Source: Microbacterium karelineae
GTDB taxonomy: Bacteria > Actinomycetota > Actinomycetes > Actinomycetales > Microbacteriaceae
Direction: 5' to 3'
Assembly: GCF_009745985.1 (NCBI RefSeq)
Contig: NZ_WFIX01000182.1
Location: 1 to 64,000, forward strand
Length of the DNA: 64,000 nt
Each line of letters opens with the position of its first letter. Within the stretch, counting starts at the first letter, position 1. Below the pieces are notes generated by a model that was given only the letters and a program-made list of their open reading frames with translations, ran no database searches and was not told the origin of the DNA. Of this stretch, positions 42,901 through 50,801 are shown piece after piece. Made by a program: the position numbers and the translations under genes.

Positions 42901-43836
42901 GACGGTCGCCTCGGTCGGCCCGTACGTGTTCCAGACCTCGCGCTCCTCGCCGACGAGGCGGGACGAGAGCTCGGGCGGCAGCGCCTCGCCGCCGAAGATG
43001 AGCAGGCGCAGGTTCTCGATGGCGTCCTCGGGCCAGAGCGCCGCGAGGGTCGGCACGGTCGAGACGACCGTGATGCCGTGCCCGACGAGCCAGGGACCGA
43101 GATCCTCCCCCGAGCGCACGAGCGCCCGGGGCGCGGGCACGAGACAGGCGCCGTGGCGCCACGCGAGCCACATCTCCTCGCACGACGCGTCGAAGGCGAC
43201 CGACAGGCCCGCGAGCACGCGATCCCCCGGGCCGAGCGGCGCGTCCTGCAGGAACATGCGGGCCTCCGCGTCGACGAAGGCGGCCGCCGAACGATGCGAG
43301 ACGGCCACGCCCTTCGGGACGCCCGTCGAGCCGGAGGTGAAGATGATCCACGCATCGTCATCGAGCCCCGGCCGCTCTGCGCGCGCCGCGGGACGGGCGC
43401 TCGGGTGCGGGTCGTCGCCGTCGAACAGGCGCGCGCCTGTCGCCTCGCCGTCCGCGGGGGCGTAGATCCCGCCCGCGCCGATGACTCCCGCCACGCGCGC
43501 CTCGCCGAACACGAGCTCGGCCCGCTCGGCGGGGTCGTCCGCGTCGACGGGGACGTAGGCGGCGCCGGCCGCGAGGATCCCGAGGATCCCGAGGTACAGG
43601 GAGCGATCGCCCGACGGCATGCGCACGCCGATGCGGTCGCCCCGGCGCACGCCGGCCGCGTGCAGGCGATCCGCGGTGCGGTTCACGAGCGCGAGCAGCT
43701 CGCCGTAGCTGAGCGCGCCCCTCTCGTCTTCGAGGGCCGAGGCGTCGGGGCTCGCCGTGGCCGAGGCGCGCAGGATGTCGACGAGGGTGCGCGGCTCCGG
43801 CGCGGCGTGGCCGCGGTCGAGCGTATCCTGCCCCAC
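39907..43836 (-). CDS. Pls/PosA-type membrane nonribosomal peptide synthetase
   Basis: A 1309-residue single-module synthetase. The adenylation domain (about 17-500) has FTSGSTGVPKG, NTYGPTE and SGKVDK. The carrier domain (about 515-580) has phosphopantetheine Ser545 in LGGGSL. After that come six membrane helices in three pairs (about 612-668, 843-908, 1085-1140), each followed by a soluble domain with hexapeptide-like repeats (about 720-830, 955-1060, 1190-1300). This is the layout of epsilon-poly-L-lysine synthetase (Pls) and poly-ornithine synthetase (PosA), which polymerise one amino acid iteratively and have no thioesterase. Hand alignment to GrsA gives code D-A-E-S-I-G-T-V-V-K, close to lysine codes. 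Start GTG at 43836 is uncertain. Confidence 0.92.
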   Translation of the reverse strand: MGQDTLDRGHAAPEPRTLVDILRASATASPDASALEDERGALSYGELLALVNRTADRLHAAGVRRGDRIGVRMPSGDRSLYLGILGILAAGAAYVPVDADDPAERAELVFGEARVAGVIGAGGIYAPADGEATGARLFDGDDPHPSARPAARAERPGLDDDAWIIFTSGSTGVPKGVAVSHRSAAAFVDAEARMFLQDAPLGPGDRVLAGLSVAFDASCEEMWLAWRHGACLVPAPRALVRSGEDLGPWLVGHGITVVSTVPTLAALWPEDAIENLRLLIFGGEALPPELSSRLVGEEREVWNTYGPTEATVVACAARMDGSAPIRIGLPLDGWSLAVVDADGAPVADGEVGELIIGGVGLARYLDPAKDAEKYAPMPSLGWDRAYRSGDLVRADPEGLVFQGRADDQVKIGGRRIELGEVEAALQALSAVSAAAVAVRQSAGGVPLLVGYVVPVGEFDRAAARAELAEALPAPLIPVLAVMDELPVRTSGKVDKAALPWPLESAGDEASSLSGTAAWLAEQWAAVLGAHPGDEKADFFALGGGSLAAAQLVSRIRTRAPEFTMADVYDLPRLGQMAAAVGDGEDDADAGAEAGFTSARPTPRRMQWAQTLASAPLFVLTGARWMTWLLTASAILALVPGFEFLPAAPLWLVIVGIVVFVTPFGRMSISALAARILLAGVAPGDYPRGGSVHLRLWLAEQIAHQIDPVGLAGAPWVTYYARALGAKIGRDVDLHTLPPVTGMLQVGRGAAIEPEVDLSGSWIDGGTVRIGGIRIGAGATIGARSTLAPGAKIGRDAEVAPGSAVFGRVRSGQRWAGSPAARIGGASAPHTGSRPASPRRWLWAYAASSVGLGLLPFVAFAAGGAVLALGVRGADSLAHAIPGALAWLVPAVLVAGVVFAGSVVGLVRLLALGLREGEHPVRSRIAWQAWTTERLLDSARTLLFPLYSSLFTPIWLRMLGARVGREVEASTVLLLPSLTRIDDGAFLADDTMVATYELRGGRMRLAKARIGKRAFLGNSGLAAAGHRVPKNALVAVLSVAPEKAKSGSSWLGSPAVRLRRVVNDADLERTYRPRPALRVARALWELCRIVPVFVTCALGLAVMGSLAAMIDAWGVLVAWLLSGVVMILAGAVAAGITTLAKWAFVGRIRRGEHPLWSSFVWRTEVSDTFTEMLAAPWFANAAAGTPALALWLRSLGAKVGRGVWTDSYWLPEPDLVTLGDGATVNRGCVVQTHLFHDRVMSIDTVTLERGATLGPHSVVLPAASIGADATVGPASLVMRGEDVPVGSRWSGNPIGPWRAVTVRAYQADAS

Positions 43837-43930
43837 GTCACGCGCTCCGGCGAATCGAACGGGTCATCGTCGCGGCGAACGCGGTCTGCGGCGTGCGGTG
43901 CATCGTGTGCGGTTCCTCGGGTCGATCCGG

Positions 43931-43946
43931 CGCCCGCCGACGGGCG
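43931..43946 (-). terminator. Possible terminator after hflX
   Basis: CGCCCG-CCGA-CGGGCG, a 6-bp stem, lies about 55 bases past the hflX stop on the minus strand and ahead of the synthetase gene. A second small CCGCT/AGCGG stem lies next to it. Weak evidence only. Confidence 0.3.
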
Positions 43947-44000
43947 GACAACCGCTCAGGGTAGCGGCCCGAGGGAAACGGACGGGAAACTCGTCGAGGC

Positions 44001-45527
44001 TCAGGCCGCGAGGAACGGCCCCAGCTCGGACGCGAGGCGCTCGCTCACCCGCGCGCGCACGAGCGTTCCCGCCTCCTCGTGGCTCTGCTCGAGGAACTGG
44101 CCCGACTCGTGGATCGCCGAGATGAGATCGCCGCGGCTGTACGGCACGAGCGCCCGCACCTCGACCTCCGGGACGGGCAGCGCGCCCTCGACCATCCGGC
44201 GCAGCTCGGCGATCCCGTCGCCCGTGTGCGACGACACGAACGCCGCCCGGGGCGCGAGCCCTGCGAGGACGAGGCGCTCCGAGTCGCCGACGAGGTCCAT
44301 CTTGTTGAACACGACGATCTCGGGCACATCGCGTGCCCCGACGTCGGCGAGCACATCGCGCACCGTCGCGAGCTGGCCGGCCGGATCCGGGTGGCTGCCG
44401 TCGACGACGTGCACGATGACGTCGGCGCCCGCGACCTCCTCGAGCGTCGAGCGGAACGCCTCGACGAGCTGGTGCGGCAGGTTGCGGACGAAGCCGACGG
44501 TGTCGGCGAGCGTGAACACCCGACCGTCCTCCGTCTCGGTGCGCCGCACGGTCGCGTCCAGCGTCGCGAACAGCGCGTTCTCGACGAGGACGCCCGCCTG
44601 GGTGAGGCGGTTGAGCAGGCTCGACTTGCCGGCGTTCGTGTAGCCGGCGATCGCGACCGACGGAACCGTGTGGCGGGTGCGTTCGGCGCGCTTCGCCTCG
44701 CGCGCCGGCGCGAAGCCGCGGATCTGCCCCCGCAGGATGGCCATGCGCGTGCGGATGCGACGACGATCGAGCTCGATCTTCGTCTCGCCGGGACCGCGCG
44801 AGCCCATGCCCGCGCCGCCCGCGCCGACCTGGCCACCGGCCTGGCGGCTCATCGAGTCGCCCCAGCCGCGCAGGCGCGGCAGCAGGTACTCGAGCTGCGC
44901 GAGCTCGACCTGCGCCTTGCCCTCGCGGGTCTTCGCGTGCTGCGCGAAGATGTCGAGGATCACGGCCGTGCGGTCGATGACCTTGACCTTGATGACGTCC
45001 TCGAGCGCGCGACGCTGGCTGGGCGCGAGCTCGGTGTCGGCGATGACGGTGTCTGCGCCCTCGGCCTTCACGATGTCGCGCAGCTCCTCCGCCTTGCCGC
45101 GCCCGACGTAGGTGGCGGGGTCGGGGTGCGGGCGGCGCTGCAGCGCGCCGTCGAGGATGATCGATCCGGCCGTCTCGGCGAGAGCCGCGAGCTCGAGCAG
45201 CGAGTTCTCGGCGTCCTCGAGCGAACCCGCGGAGTACACGCCGACGAGAACGACGTTCTCCATGCGCACCTGGCGGTACTCGACCTCGGTGACGTCCTCG
45301 AGCTCGGTCGACAGGCCGGGCACGCGGCGCAGCGCATGCCGCGCCTCGAGATCCCACTGCTCCCCGTCGCCGCCGCCGCGCGTCGTCTCGTCGGCCTGCA
45401 GCGCCTGGGCGGGCCCGAACACGCGCGTGGAGGAATGGGCGGCGTCTCGGGAGAGGATGCGCTCGACGGCGTCGTCGTCGCGCGGAGCGGACACCGTTCG
45501 GTCGCCGGTGTCTGTGGGTTCGACCAC
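44001..45527 (-). CDS. hflX: GTPase HflX
   Basis: Ribosome-associated GTPase that rescues or splits stalled ribosomes. The 508-residue protein has an N-terminal HflX domain (SIILDGALQRRPHPDPATYVGRGK), a coiled linker, and the G domain with G1 GYTNAGKSS, G3 DTVGF and G4 NKMD. I chose GTG at 45527 (MVEPTDTGD), preceded by GAAAGGA; the longer frame overlaps the divergent methyltransferase gene. It belongs to the conserved miaB-miaA-dapF-methyltransferase-hflX neighbourhood. Confidence 0.94.
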   Translation of the reverse strand: MVEPTDTGDRTVSAPRDDDAVERILSRDAAHSSTRVFGPAQALQADETTRGGGDGEQWDLEARHALRRVPGLSTELEDVTEVEYRQVRMENVVLVGVYSAGSLEDAENSLLELAALAETAGSIILDGALQRRPHPDPATYVGRGKAEELRDIVKAEGADTVIADTELAPSQRRALEDVIKVKVIDRTAVILDIFAQHAKTREGKAQVELAQLEYLLPRLRGWGDSMSRQAGGQVGAGGAGMGSRGPGETKIELDRRRIRTRMAILRGQIRGFAPAREAKRAERTRHTVPSVAIAGYTNAGKSSLLNRLTQAGVLVENALFATLDATVRRTETEDGRVFTLADTVGFVRNLPHQLVEAFRSTLEEVAGADVIVHVVDGSHPDPAGQLATVRDVLADVGARDVPEIVVFNKMDLVGDSERLVLAGLAPRAAFVSSHTGDGIAELRRMVEGALPVPEVEVRALVPYSRGDLISAIHESGQFLEQSHEEAGTLVRARVSERLASELGPFLAA

Positions 45528-45615
45528 GTGGGTCCTTTCGTGGAGGGGTCTCAAGCCTTTCAGGATACCGCGCCGAACCCGTGAGGGGACGGTTCCGACG
45601 AGAAGGCGACTCCGG

Positions 45616-45621
45616 TAGGCT
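45616..45621 (+). promoter_or_regulatory. -10 element ahead of RsmC-like gene
   Basis: TAGGCT, 8 bases before the ATG at 45630, in the 102-base divergent region shared with hflX. Confidence 0.45.
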
Positions 45622-45629
45622 CGCCGTTC

Positions 45630-46268
45630 ATGGGGGAACACTATTTCAGTGCAGCGCCCTCGAGCCCTGAACAGCTCCGCCGGATCCGCATCGCCCTCGA
45701 CGGGCGCGATGTCGAGATCACGACGGCGCGCGGGGTGTTCAGCCCGGAACGGATCGACAAGGGCACCGAGGTGCTCCTCGCGAACACACCCGACGCCCCC
45801 GCCGGAGGCGACTTCCTGGATCTCGGGTGCGGCTGGGGCTCGATCGCGCTGACGATGGCGATGCAGGCGCCGCACGCCCGCGTCTGGGCGCTCGACGTCA
45901 ACGAGCGCGCGCTCGACCTCGTGCGCCGCAACGCGGCCGATCTCGGGCTCGACAACGTCCACGCCGTGACGGCGGACGAGATCCCCGACGACGTCGTGTT
46001 CCGCACGATCCGCTCGAACCCGCCGATCCGCATCGGCAAGCCGGCCCTGCACGAACTGCTCGAGACGTGGATCCCGCGCCTCGACCGGCACAGCGATGGC
46101 TACTTCGTCGTGCAGCGCAACCTCGGCAGCGACTCGCTGCACCGATGGATGGACCAGACCTTCATCGACGGGTTCTCGAGCAGGCGCCACGCGACCGCGA
46201 AGGGCTTCCGGGTGCTCAAGGTGCGCCACCACGGGGATCCGCCCACGGGCCCGATCCCGACCAGCTGA
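45630..46268 (+). CDS. RsmC-like class I methyltransferase
   Basis: A 212-residue SAM-dependent methyltransferase of the MTS/RsmC type. SAM motif I is FLDLGCGWG (about residues 62-70), and the catalytic NPPIR block (about 129-133) is typical of guanine-N2 rRNA methylation. It equals only the catalytic half of E. coli RsmC, the normal actinobacterial size. Start ATG at 45630. It is divergent from hflX and convergent with lysG (6-base gap). The precise rRNA target is not proven. Confidence 0.88.
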   Translation: MGEHYFSAAPSSPEQLRRIRIALDGRDVEITTARGVFSPERIDKGTEVLLANTPDAPAGGDFLDLGCGWGSIALTMAMQAPHARVWALDVNERALDLVRRNAADLGLDNVHAVTADEIPDDVVFRTIRSNPPIRIGKPALHELLETWIPRLDRHSDGYFVVQRNLGSDSLHRWMDQTFIDGFSSRRHATAKGFRVLKVRHHGDPPTGPIPTS

Positions 46269-46274
46269 CGCCGC

Positions 46275-47165
46275 TCACTCCCGCTGCGCGAGCGCGGCCC
46301 TGGCGTGCGTCGCGACCGCTTCGCGGATCGCGGCCAGCGCGGGCGAGTCGATGTTCCACTGCTGCCAGAACAGCGGCTCGGTGAGATCGGGCGCCCCAAG
46401 CGCGCGCAGGGATCCTCGCTCGATCGACGGCAGCGCCTGAGCGGGCGGGAGCATCCCCCACCCCATGCCGAGCCGGATCGCGGCCGCGTAGTCCTCCGAC
46501 GCCGGCACATAGTGCCGCGGTGGGCCGACGGGGTCGACGCCGTGCGCGCGCAGCCAGTCGGACTGGATGTCGTCGGAGCGGTCGAAGTCGATGAGGGGCG
46601 CGGCCGCGAGCGCGTCGCGGGAGACTCCGGCCGGCAGCCAGCGCGCGATGAATGCGGGGGTCGCGACCGCGACGTACTCCGTCGCGCCGAGCGCCGTCAC
46701 GGAGCAGCCGCCGATCGGGCGCCCCTCCGACGTGATCGCGGCAAGCGCCGATCCCGTCTCGAGCAGGGTCGCCGTGCGGTCCTCGTCCTCCCGCAGGAGC
46801 TCGAAGGTGACCTCGTGTGCGCGGGTGACTGCCTCGAGCGCCGGCAGCAGCCAGGTCGCGAGCGAGTCGGCGTTGACGGCGATCGGCACGTGCATCGCCT
46901 CGCCGCGCTCGAGGCCGAGCGACACGGAGGCCTCGTGACCGACGACCTCGTATTGGCGGGCGAGGCGCAGGACCGTCGCGCCCGCCTCCGTCGGCCGCAC
47001 GGGGCGCGAGCGCACGAGCAGCACGCGGCCGAGCTGGGATTCGAGGGCGCGCAGCCGCTGGCTCACGGCCGACGGCGAGATCCGCAGTCGCCGGGCGGCC
47101 TGCTCGAAGGATTCCTCGTCGACGATCGCGGCGACGGTCTCGGCGAGCTCGGGGGCAATCCACAT
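46275..47165 (-). CDS. lysG: LysR-type regulator LysG/ArgP
   Basis: A 296-residue regulator with an N-terminal winged helix-turn-helix (about 15-60, SFEQAARRLRISPSAVSQRLRALE) and a ligand-binding domain. The sequence and the divergent lysE-type gene identify it as LysG/ArgP, which senses lysine, arginine or histidine and activates the exporter. ATG at 47165 is preceded by GAAGGAACG. The 74-base divergent promoter region contains the expected operator, but I could not delimit it. Confidence 0.93.
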   Translation of the reverse strand: MWIAPELAETVAAIVDEESFEQAARRLRISPSAVSQRLRALESQLGRVLLVRSRPVRPTEAGATVLRLARQYEVVGHEASVSLGLERGEAMHVPIAVNADSLATWLLPALEAVTRAHEVTFELLREDEDRTATLLETGSALAAITSEGRPIGGCSVTALGATEYVAVATPAFIARWLPAGVSRDALAAAPLIDFDRSDDIQSDWLRAHGVDPVGPPRHYVPASEDYAAAIRLGMGWGMLPPAQALPSIERGSLRALGAPDLTEPLFWQQWNIDSPALAAIREAVATHARAALAQRE

Positions 47166-47239
47166 AAGCGTTCCTTCATCAACGTGCGATGAGCCACATC
47201 TGCTTTTGATTCTGCCACGCGGGCGCCGAGCATGGAGGC

Positions 47240-47923
47240 ATGTTCACCGCGCTGCTCTCGGGGCTCGGCCTCTGCCTCTCCCTCATCGCCGCCCCCGGCG
47301 CGCAGAACGTGTTCCTGCTGCGGCAGGGGATCCGGGGCGCCGGGGCGAGCCGCCGCCCCGCGATCATGCTCGCGGCCGTGTGCCTCGCCTCGGACATCGC
47401 GCTGATCTCGGCGGGCGTGGGCGGATTCGGCGTGGTGATCGAGAGCGCGCCGTGGGTCTTCGACGCCGCGCGCTGGGCGGGCGTGCTGTTCCTCGCGGGC
47501 TACGGCCTGCTCGCCGGGTGGCGCGCCGTGCGCGGGGGCGGCGAGACGATCGACGTCAGGCCCGCGGAGCCCGTGGTGCGCGAGGAGACGCACGGCCAGA
47601 CGCTCACGATCACCACCGCTCCCCCGCGCGCGGCCACCGCGCTTCTCCCCGCGGTGCTCGCGTGCCTCGCGATCACCTGGCTCAACCCGCACACGTACCT
47701 CGACACCGTGCTGCTGCTCGGATCCGTGTCGACGACCTACGGCGACGCGCGCTGGTTCTTCGCCGCCGGCGCGATCCTCGGCAGCGCGGCCTGGTTCGCG
47801 TTCCTCACCTTCGCCGCGCGGTACGCCGCCCGCTGGCTGCGGTCTCCGCTCTCGTGGCGCGTGCTCGACGCCGCCATCGCGGTGGTCATGCTGGGCCTCG
47901 CGACGCTGCTCGCGCTCGGCTGA
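47240..47923 (+). CDS. lysE: LysE/ArgO basic amino-acid exporter
   Basis: A 227-residue inner-membrane exporter with about five or six helices and the family hallmarks APGAQNVFLLRQG near the N-terminus and TWLNPHTYLDTVLLLG around 152-167. It ejects surplus lysine and arginine. The loop around residues 95-130 is long and hydrophilic. ATG at 47240 follows GGAGGC. It is under lysG control by analogy with Corynebacterium. Confidence 0.94.
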   Translation: MFTALLSGLGLCLSLIAAPGAQNVFLLRQGIRGAGASRRPAIMLAAVCLASDIALISAGVGGFGVVIESAPWVFDAARWAGVLFLAGYGLLAGWRAVRGGGETIDVRPAEPVVREETHGQTLTITTAPPRAATALLPAVLACLAITWLNPHTYLDTVLLLGSVSTTYGDARWFFAAGAILGSAAWFAFLTFAARYAARWLRSPLSWRVLDAAIAVVMLGLATLLALG

Positions 47924-47930
47924 TCCGCCA

Positions 47931-47986
47931 GGGTCGCCAGCGATCGTCAGTCGGACCGGCCGTCCACTGGCGATTCGCGGCGACCC
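47931..47986. terminator. Bidirectional terminator, lysE / dapF
   Basis: TCGCCAG (47934-47940) pairs with CTGGCGA (47967-47973), and alternatively GGGTCGCC (47931-47938) with GGCGACCC (47979-47986); GGACCGGCCGTCC forms an inner stem. It lies between convergent genes. Confidence 0.55.
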
Positions 47987-47995
47987 ATCTCGCGC

Positions 47996-48874
47996 TCAGG
48001 CCAGAGTGACGGTCCCGGAGTACACGAGCGTGGCGGGTCCCGAGAGGGCGACGCGCTCGCCATCGGGCCCGGGGACCATGCGCACGCCGAGCGTGCCGCC
48101 CGGCACCTCGACGCTCCACCGATCCGGCGCCCCCTGTCCCGCCCAGCTGCGCACCGCGAGGGCCGCGGCGACCGTGCCCGTGCCGCAGGAGAGGGTCTCG
48201 CCGACGCCGCGCTCGAAGACCCGCATGCGCACGCGCCCGATCCCGCCCGACACGAGCGGATCCGAGGGCACGACGAACTCGACGTTCGCGCCATGCGCGG
48301 GGGCCGGGTCGATCACCGGGATCACCCCGAGGTCGAGCCCCTCGAGCTCCGCGTCGCTCGCGAGCGCGACGACGATGTGCGGATTGCCGAGGTCGACGCC
48401 CATCCCGGGGCGCGCGATGTCGAGGCCCTTCGCGCGCACGAGCGGATCGCCCGCCTCCGCGCGCCAGCGACCGAGGTCCACCTCGAACCCGGCATCGCTG
48501 CGCGTGACGGCCTTCACTCCGTCACGCGTGCCGACCGGGAGCGTCGATCCCGGATCCAGCGTGGCGAGCCCGGTGTCGAGCAGGTAGCGCGCGAACACCC
48601 GCACGCCGTTGCCGCACATCTCCGCGACGGATCCATCGGCGTTGCGGTAGTCCATGAACCACTCGGCGGCCGGATCCGCGGCGAGCGCGGCCGCGCCGGC
48701 GTCGATCGCGCGGGATCGGACGACGCGCAGCAGCCCGTCGGCCCCGATCCCGAAGTGGCGATCGCAGAGCGCCGCGACCTGGTCGGCCGAGAGGTCGATC
48801 TCCCCGTCGGGGTCGGCGACGATCACGAAGTCGTTGCCGGTGCCGTGGCCTTTGGTGAAGGGGATCTCGGGCAT
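47996..48874 (-). CDS. dapF: Diaminopimelate epimerase
   Basis: Converts LL- to meso-diaminopimelate for lysine and, in many bacteria, cell-wall synthesis. The 292 residues hold both catalytic cysteines, Cys87 in EMCGNGVR and Cys230 in SCGTGTVA, and the N-terminal [12 protein letters not shown] at 48874 has TAGACT ending 6 bases upstream, fitting a leaderless transcript. It is normally downstream of miaA; here an ABC/two-component block separates them. Confidence 0.96.
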   Translation of the reverse strand: MPEIPFTKGHGTGNDFVIVADPDGEIDLSADQVAALCDRHFGIGADGLLRVVRSRAIDAGAAALAADPAAEWFMDYRNADGSVAEMCGNGVRVFARYLLDTGLATLDPGSTLPVGTRDGVKAVTRSDAGFEVDLGRWRAEAGDPLVRAKGLDIARPGMGVDLGNPHIVVALASDAELEGLDLGVIPVIDPAPAHGANVEFVVPSDPLVSGGIGRVRMRVFERGVGETLSCGTGTVAAALAVRSWAGQGAPDRWSVEVPGGTLGVRMVPGPDGERVALSGPATLVYSGTVTLA

Positions 48875-48880
48875 GCCGCC

Positions 48881-48886
48881 AGTCTA
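48881..48886 (-). promoter_or_regulatory. -10 element ahead of dapF
   Basis: TAGACT on the minus strand, 6 bases before the dapF ATG. It gives dapF its own promoter now that it is separated from miaA. Confidence 0.5.
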
Positions 48887-48975
48887 CGGACCTCATCCCC
48901 AGGTATGACGCCGCGAGGCGAGGATCGTCCCTTGCTCCGATGTGCCCGGCCGGGCACCCGCGAAGGATGGATGTC

Positions 48976-49896
48976 ATGATCACCGCTGAGAACCTCACCA
49001 AGCGCTTCGGCGCACAGACCGCCGTCGACGACGTGTCGTTCACCGTGAAGCCCGGTCAGGTCACGGGATTCCTCGGACCGAACGGCGCCGGCAAGTCGAC
49101 CACGATGCGCATGATCATGGGGCTCGACCGCCCCACGAGCGGATCCGCGGCCGTGAACGGCCGCCCGTTCGCCGAGCATCCCGACCCCATGCGCCAGGCC
49201 GGCGCGCTGCTCGATGCGAAGGCCGTGCACCCCGGCCGGCGCGCGGTCGACCACCTGCGCCTCCTCGCCGCGACGAACGGGCTTCCTCGCCGCCGCGTCG
49301 ACGACGTCATGGAGCTGACGGGCATCGCCGCCGTGCAGAGGCGCCGCATCGGCGGGTTCTCGCTCGGCATGCACCAGCGCCTCGGGATCGCCGCCACCAT
49401 GCTGGGAGACCCGCAGGTGCTGATGTTCGACGAGCCCGTCAACGGCCTGGACCCCGAGGGCGTGCACTGGGTGCGCGGATTCGCCCGCGCCCGCGCCGCC
49501 GAAGGCCGCACCGTCTTCATCTCGTCGCACCTCATGAGCGAGATGGCGCAGACCGCCGACCACATCATCGTGCTCGGTCGCGGGCGGGTCCTCGCCGACG
49601 CCCCGATCGATGAGTTCATCCGCGCATCCGAGAACCCCACGACGCGCGTGCGGGTGTCGGACGCGACGGTGCTCACATCGCTTCTCGCCGCCGACGGCGT
49701 GGCGATCACGCAGACGGCCGGCGACGAGCTCGAGGTCGCGGGGATCCCCGCGCACCGCATCGCGCGCGTCGCAGCCCTCGAAGGGCTCGACCTGCACGAG
49801 CTGACGCCCGTCGCCGCGTCCCTCGAGGACGCGTACCTCGCCCTCACCGACGACGCCACCGAGTACCGCAGCGACGCCGCCGCGCTCGCCGCCTGA
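48976..49896 (+). CDS. ABC exporter ATP-binding protein
   Basis: A 306-residue ATPase of the DrrA/CcmA type. It has Walker A GPNGAGKST, a variant signature FSLGMHQRL instead of LSGGQ, Walker B VLMFDEPVNGLDP, and a C-terminal extension of about 90 residues. I chose ATG at 48976 because AAGGA lies 8 bases upstream; the in-frame ATG at 48967 has no room for a ribosome-binding site. First gene of a four-gene plus-strand unit with a permease, histidine kinase and response regulator, an arrangement typical of drug or antimicrobial-peptide export. Confidence 0.93.
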   Translation: MITAENLTKRFGAQTAVDDVSFTVKPGQVTGFLGPNGAGKSTTMRMIMGLDRPTSGSAAVNGRPFAEHPDPMRQAGALLDAKAVHPGRRAVDHLRLLAATNGLPRRRVDDVMELTGIAAVQRRRIGGFSLGMHQRLGIAATMLGDPQVLMFDEPVNGLDPEGVHWVRGFARARAAEGRTVFISSHLMSEMAQTADHIIVLGRGRVLADAPIDEFIRASENPTTRVRVSDATVLTSLLAADGVAITQTAGDELEVAGIPAHRIARVAALEGLDLHELTPVAASLEDAYLALTDDATEYRSDAAALAA

Positions 49897-49938
49897 CGCT
49901 CCTCACGACGCCGCTCCTCACGACAAGGACCTCACGAC

Positions 49939-50790
49939 ATGACCACCGTCACCGCCCCCGCCCCGTCCCCCGCCGCCCGCGCGGCGGGTCCGTCCCCCGC
50001 CCGCGTGCGGTTCTCCACTCTCCTGAAGGCCGAGTGGATCAGCCTGTCCAGCCTCCGCGGCACCACCGTGGCGCTCGTCATCGGCACCGCGCTCGTGCTG
50101 CTTCCCGCGATCGCGATGTCGCTCATCTTCGGATTCGAATACGTCGACGCCGGCGGCGGACCCGCCGCGCAGGCGATGCTGCCGAGCGCGACGTCGCTCG
50201 CGATGAACGGCGCGATGTTCGCGATCGCCGTCGCGACGATCGTCGGCGCCGCCGCCTATGCGAAGGAGCACTCCACAGGGTCCCTCCGCACGCAGCTCGC
50301 CGCGTCGCCCCGTCGCGCCGCGATGCTCGCGGCGAAGACCGTCGTCGTCGGCGCGAGCGTGTTCGTCGCGTCCGCGATCGCCTTCGCCCTCGCGCTCGTC
50401 GTCGGCGCCGTCATCATGTCGACCTTCGGCATCTCGATGACCTTCGGCGACCCGCTCCTCGAGATCGTCCTGCCGATCCTCGGCGGCGCGCTCTTCACGG
50501 CGTGCGTCGCCGTGTTCTCGATCGGCGTCGCCGCGATCCTCCGCTCCGAGACGTGGGCGGTGACGCTCGCGCTCGTCTTCCTCTTCCTCGTGCCGACCAT
50601 CCTCATGCAGCTGCCGTGGGAGTGGGCCACCCAGATCGGCGACGTCCTGCTCGGGACGACGGGCCAGACCCTCACCGTCGTGCACGCCGAGATCACAGGC
50701 GAGCTCGTCGCCGATGTGCTGATCACGATCGGCTGGGCGGCCGTCGCGTTCTTCGGCGGTGCGGCCGTCGCGACGCGGAAGGACGCGTAG
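49939..50790 (+). CDS. ABC exporter permease
   Basis: A 283-residue ABC-2-type membrane protein with six hydrophobic segments and the block AYAKEHSTGSLRTQLAASPRR between the second and third. The N-terminal 20 residues are Pro/Ala-rich. It forms the channel for the ATPase 42 bases upstream. The substrate is unknown. Its TAG stop is the beginning of the -10 element of the following kinase gene. Confidence 0.9.
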   Translation: MTTVTAPAPSPAARAAGPSPARVRFSTLLKAEWISLSSLRGTTVALVIGTALVLLPAIAMSLIFGFEYVDAGGGPAAQAMLPSATSLAMNGAMFAIAVATIVGAAAYAKEHSTGSLRTQLAASPRRAAMLAAKTVVVGASVFVASAIAFALALVVGAVIMSTFGISMTFGDPLLEIVLPILGGALFTACVAVFSIGVAAILRSETWAVTLALVFLFLVPTILMQLPWEWATQIGDVLLGTTGQTLTVVHAEITGELVADVLITIGWAAVAFFGGAAVATRKDA

Positions 50791-50793
50791 ATT
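50788..50793 (+). promoter_or_regulatory. -10 element ahead of histidine kinase gene
   Basis: TAGATT, 8 bases before the ATG at 50802. The TAG is also the permease stop codon, so one sequence ends one gene and may promote the next. Confidence 0.4.
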
Positions 50794-50801
50794 CGCACAC
50801 G

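Noticed and set aside
39820-44643. A 1607-codon open frame on the plus strand
   Set aside because: It is the antisense shadow of the M1/synthetase/hflX region. Its translation is Arg/Gly/Ala-rich with no domain, and the minus-strand proteins have clear motifs.
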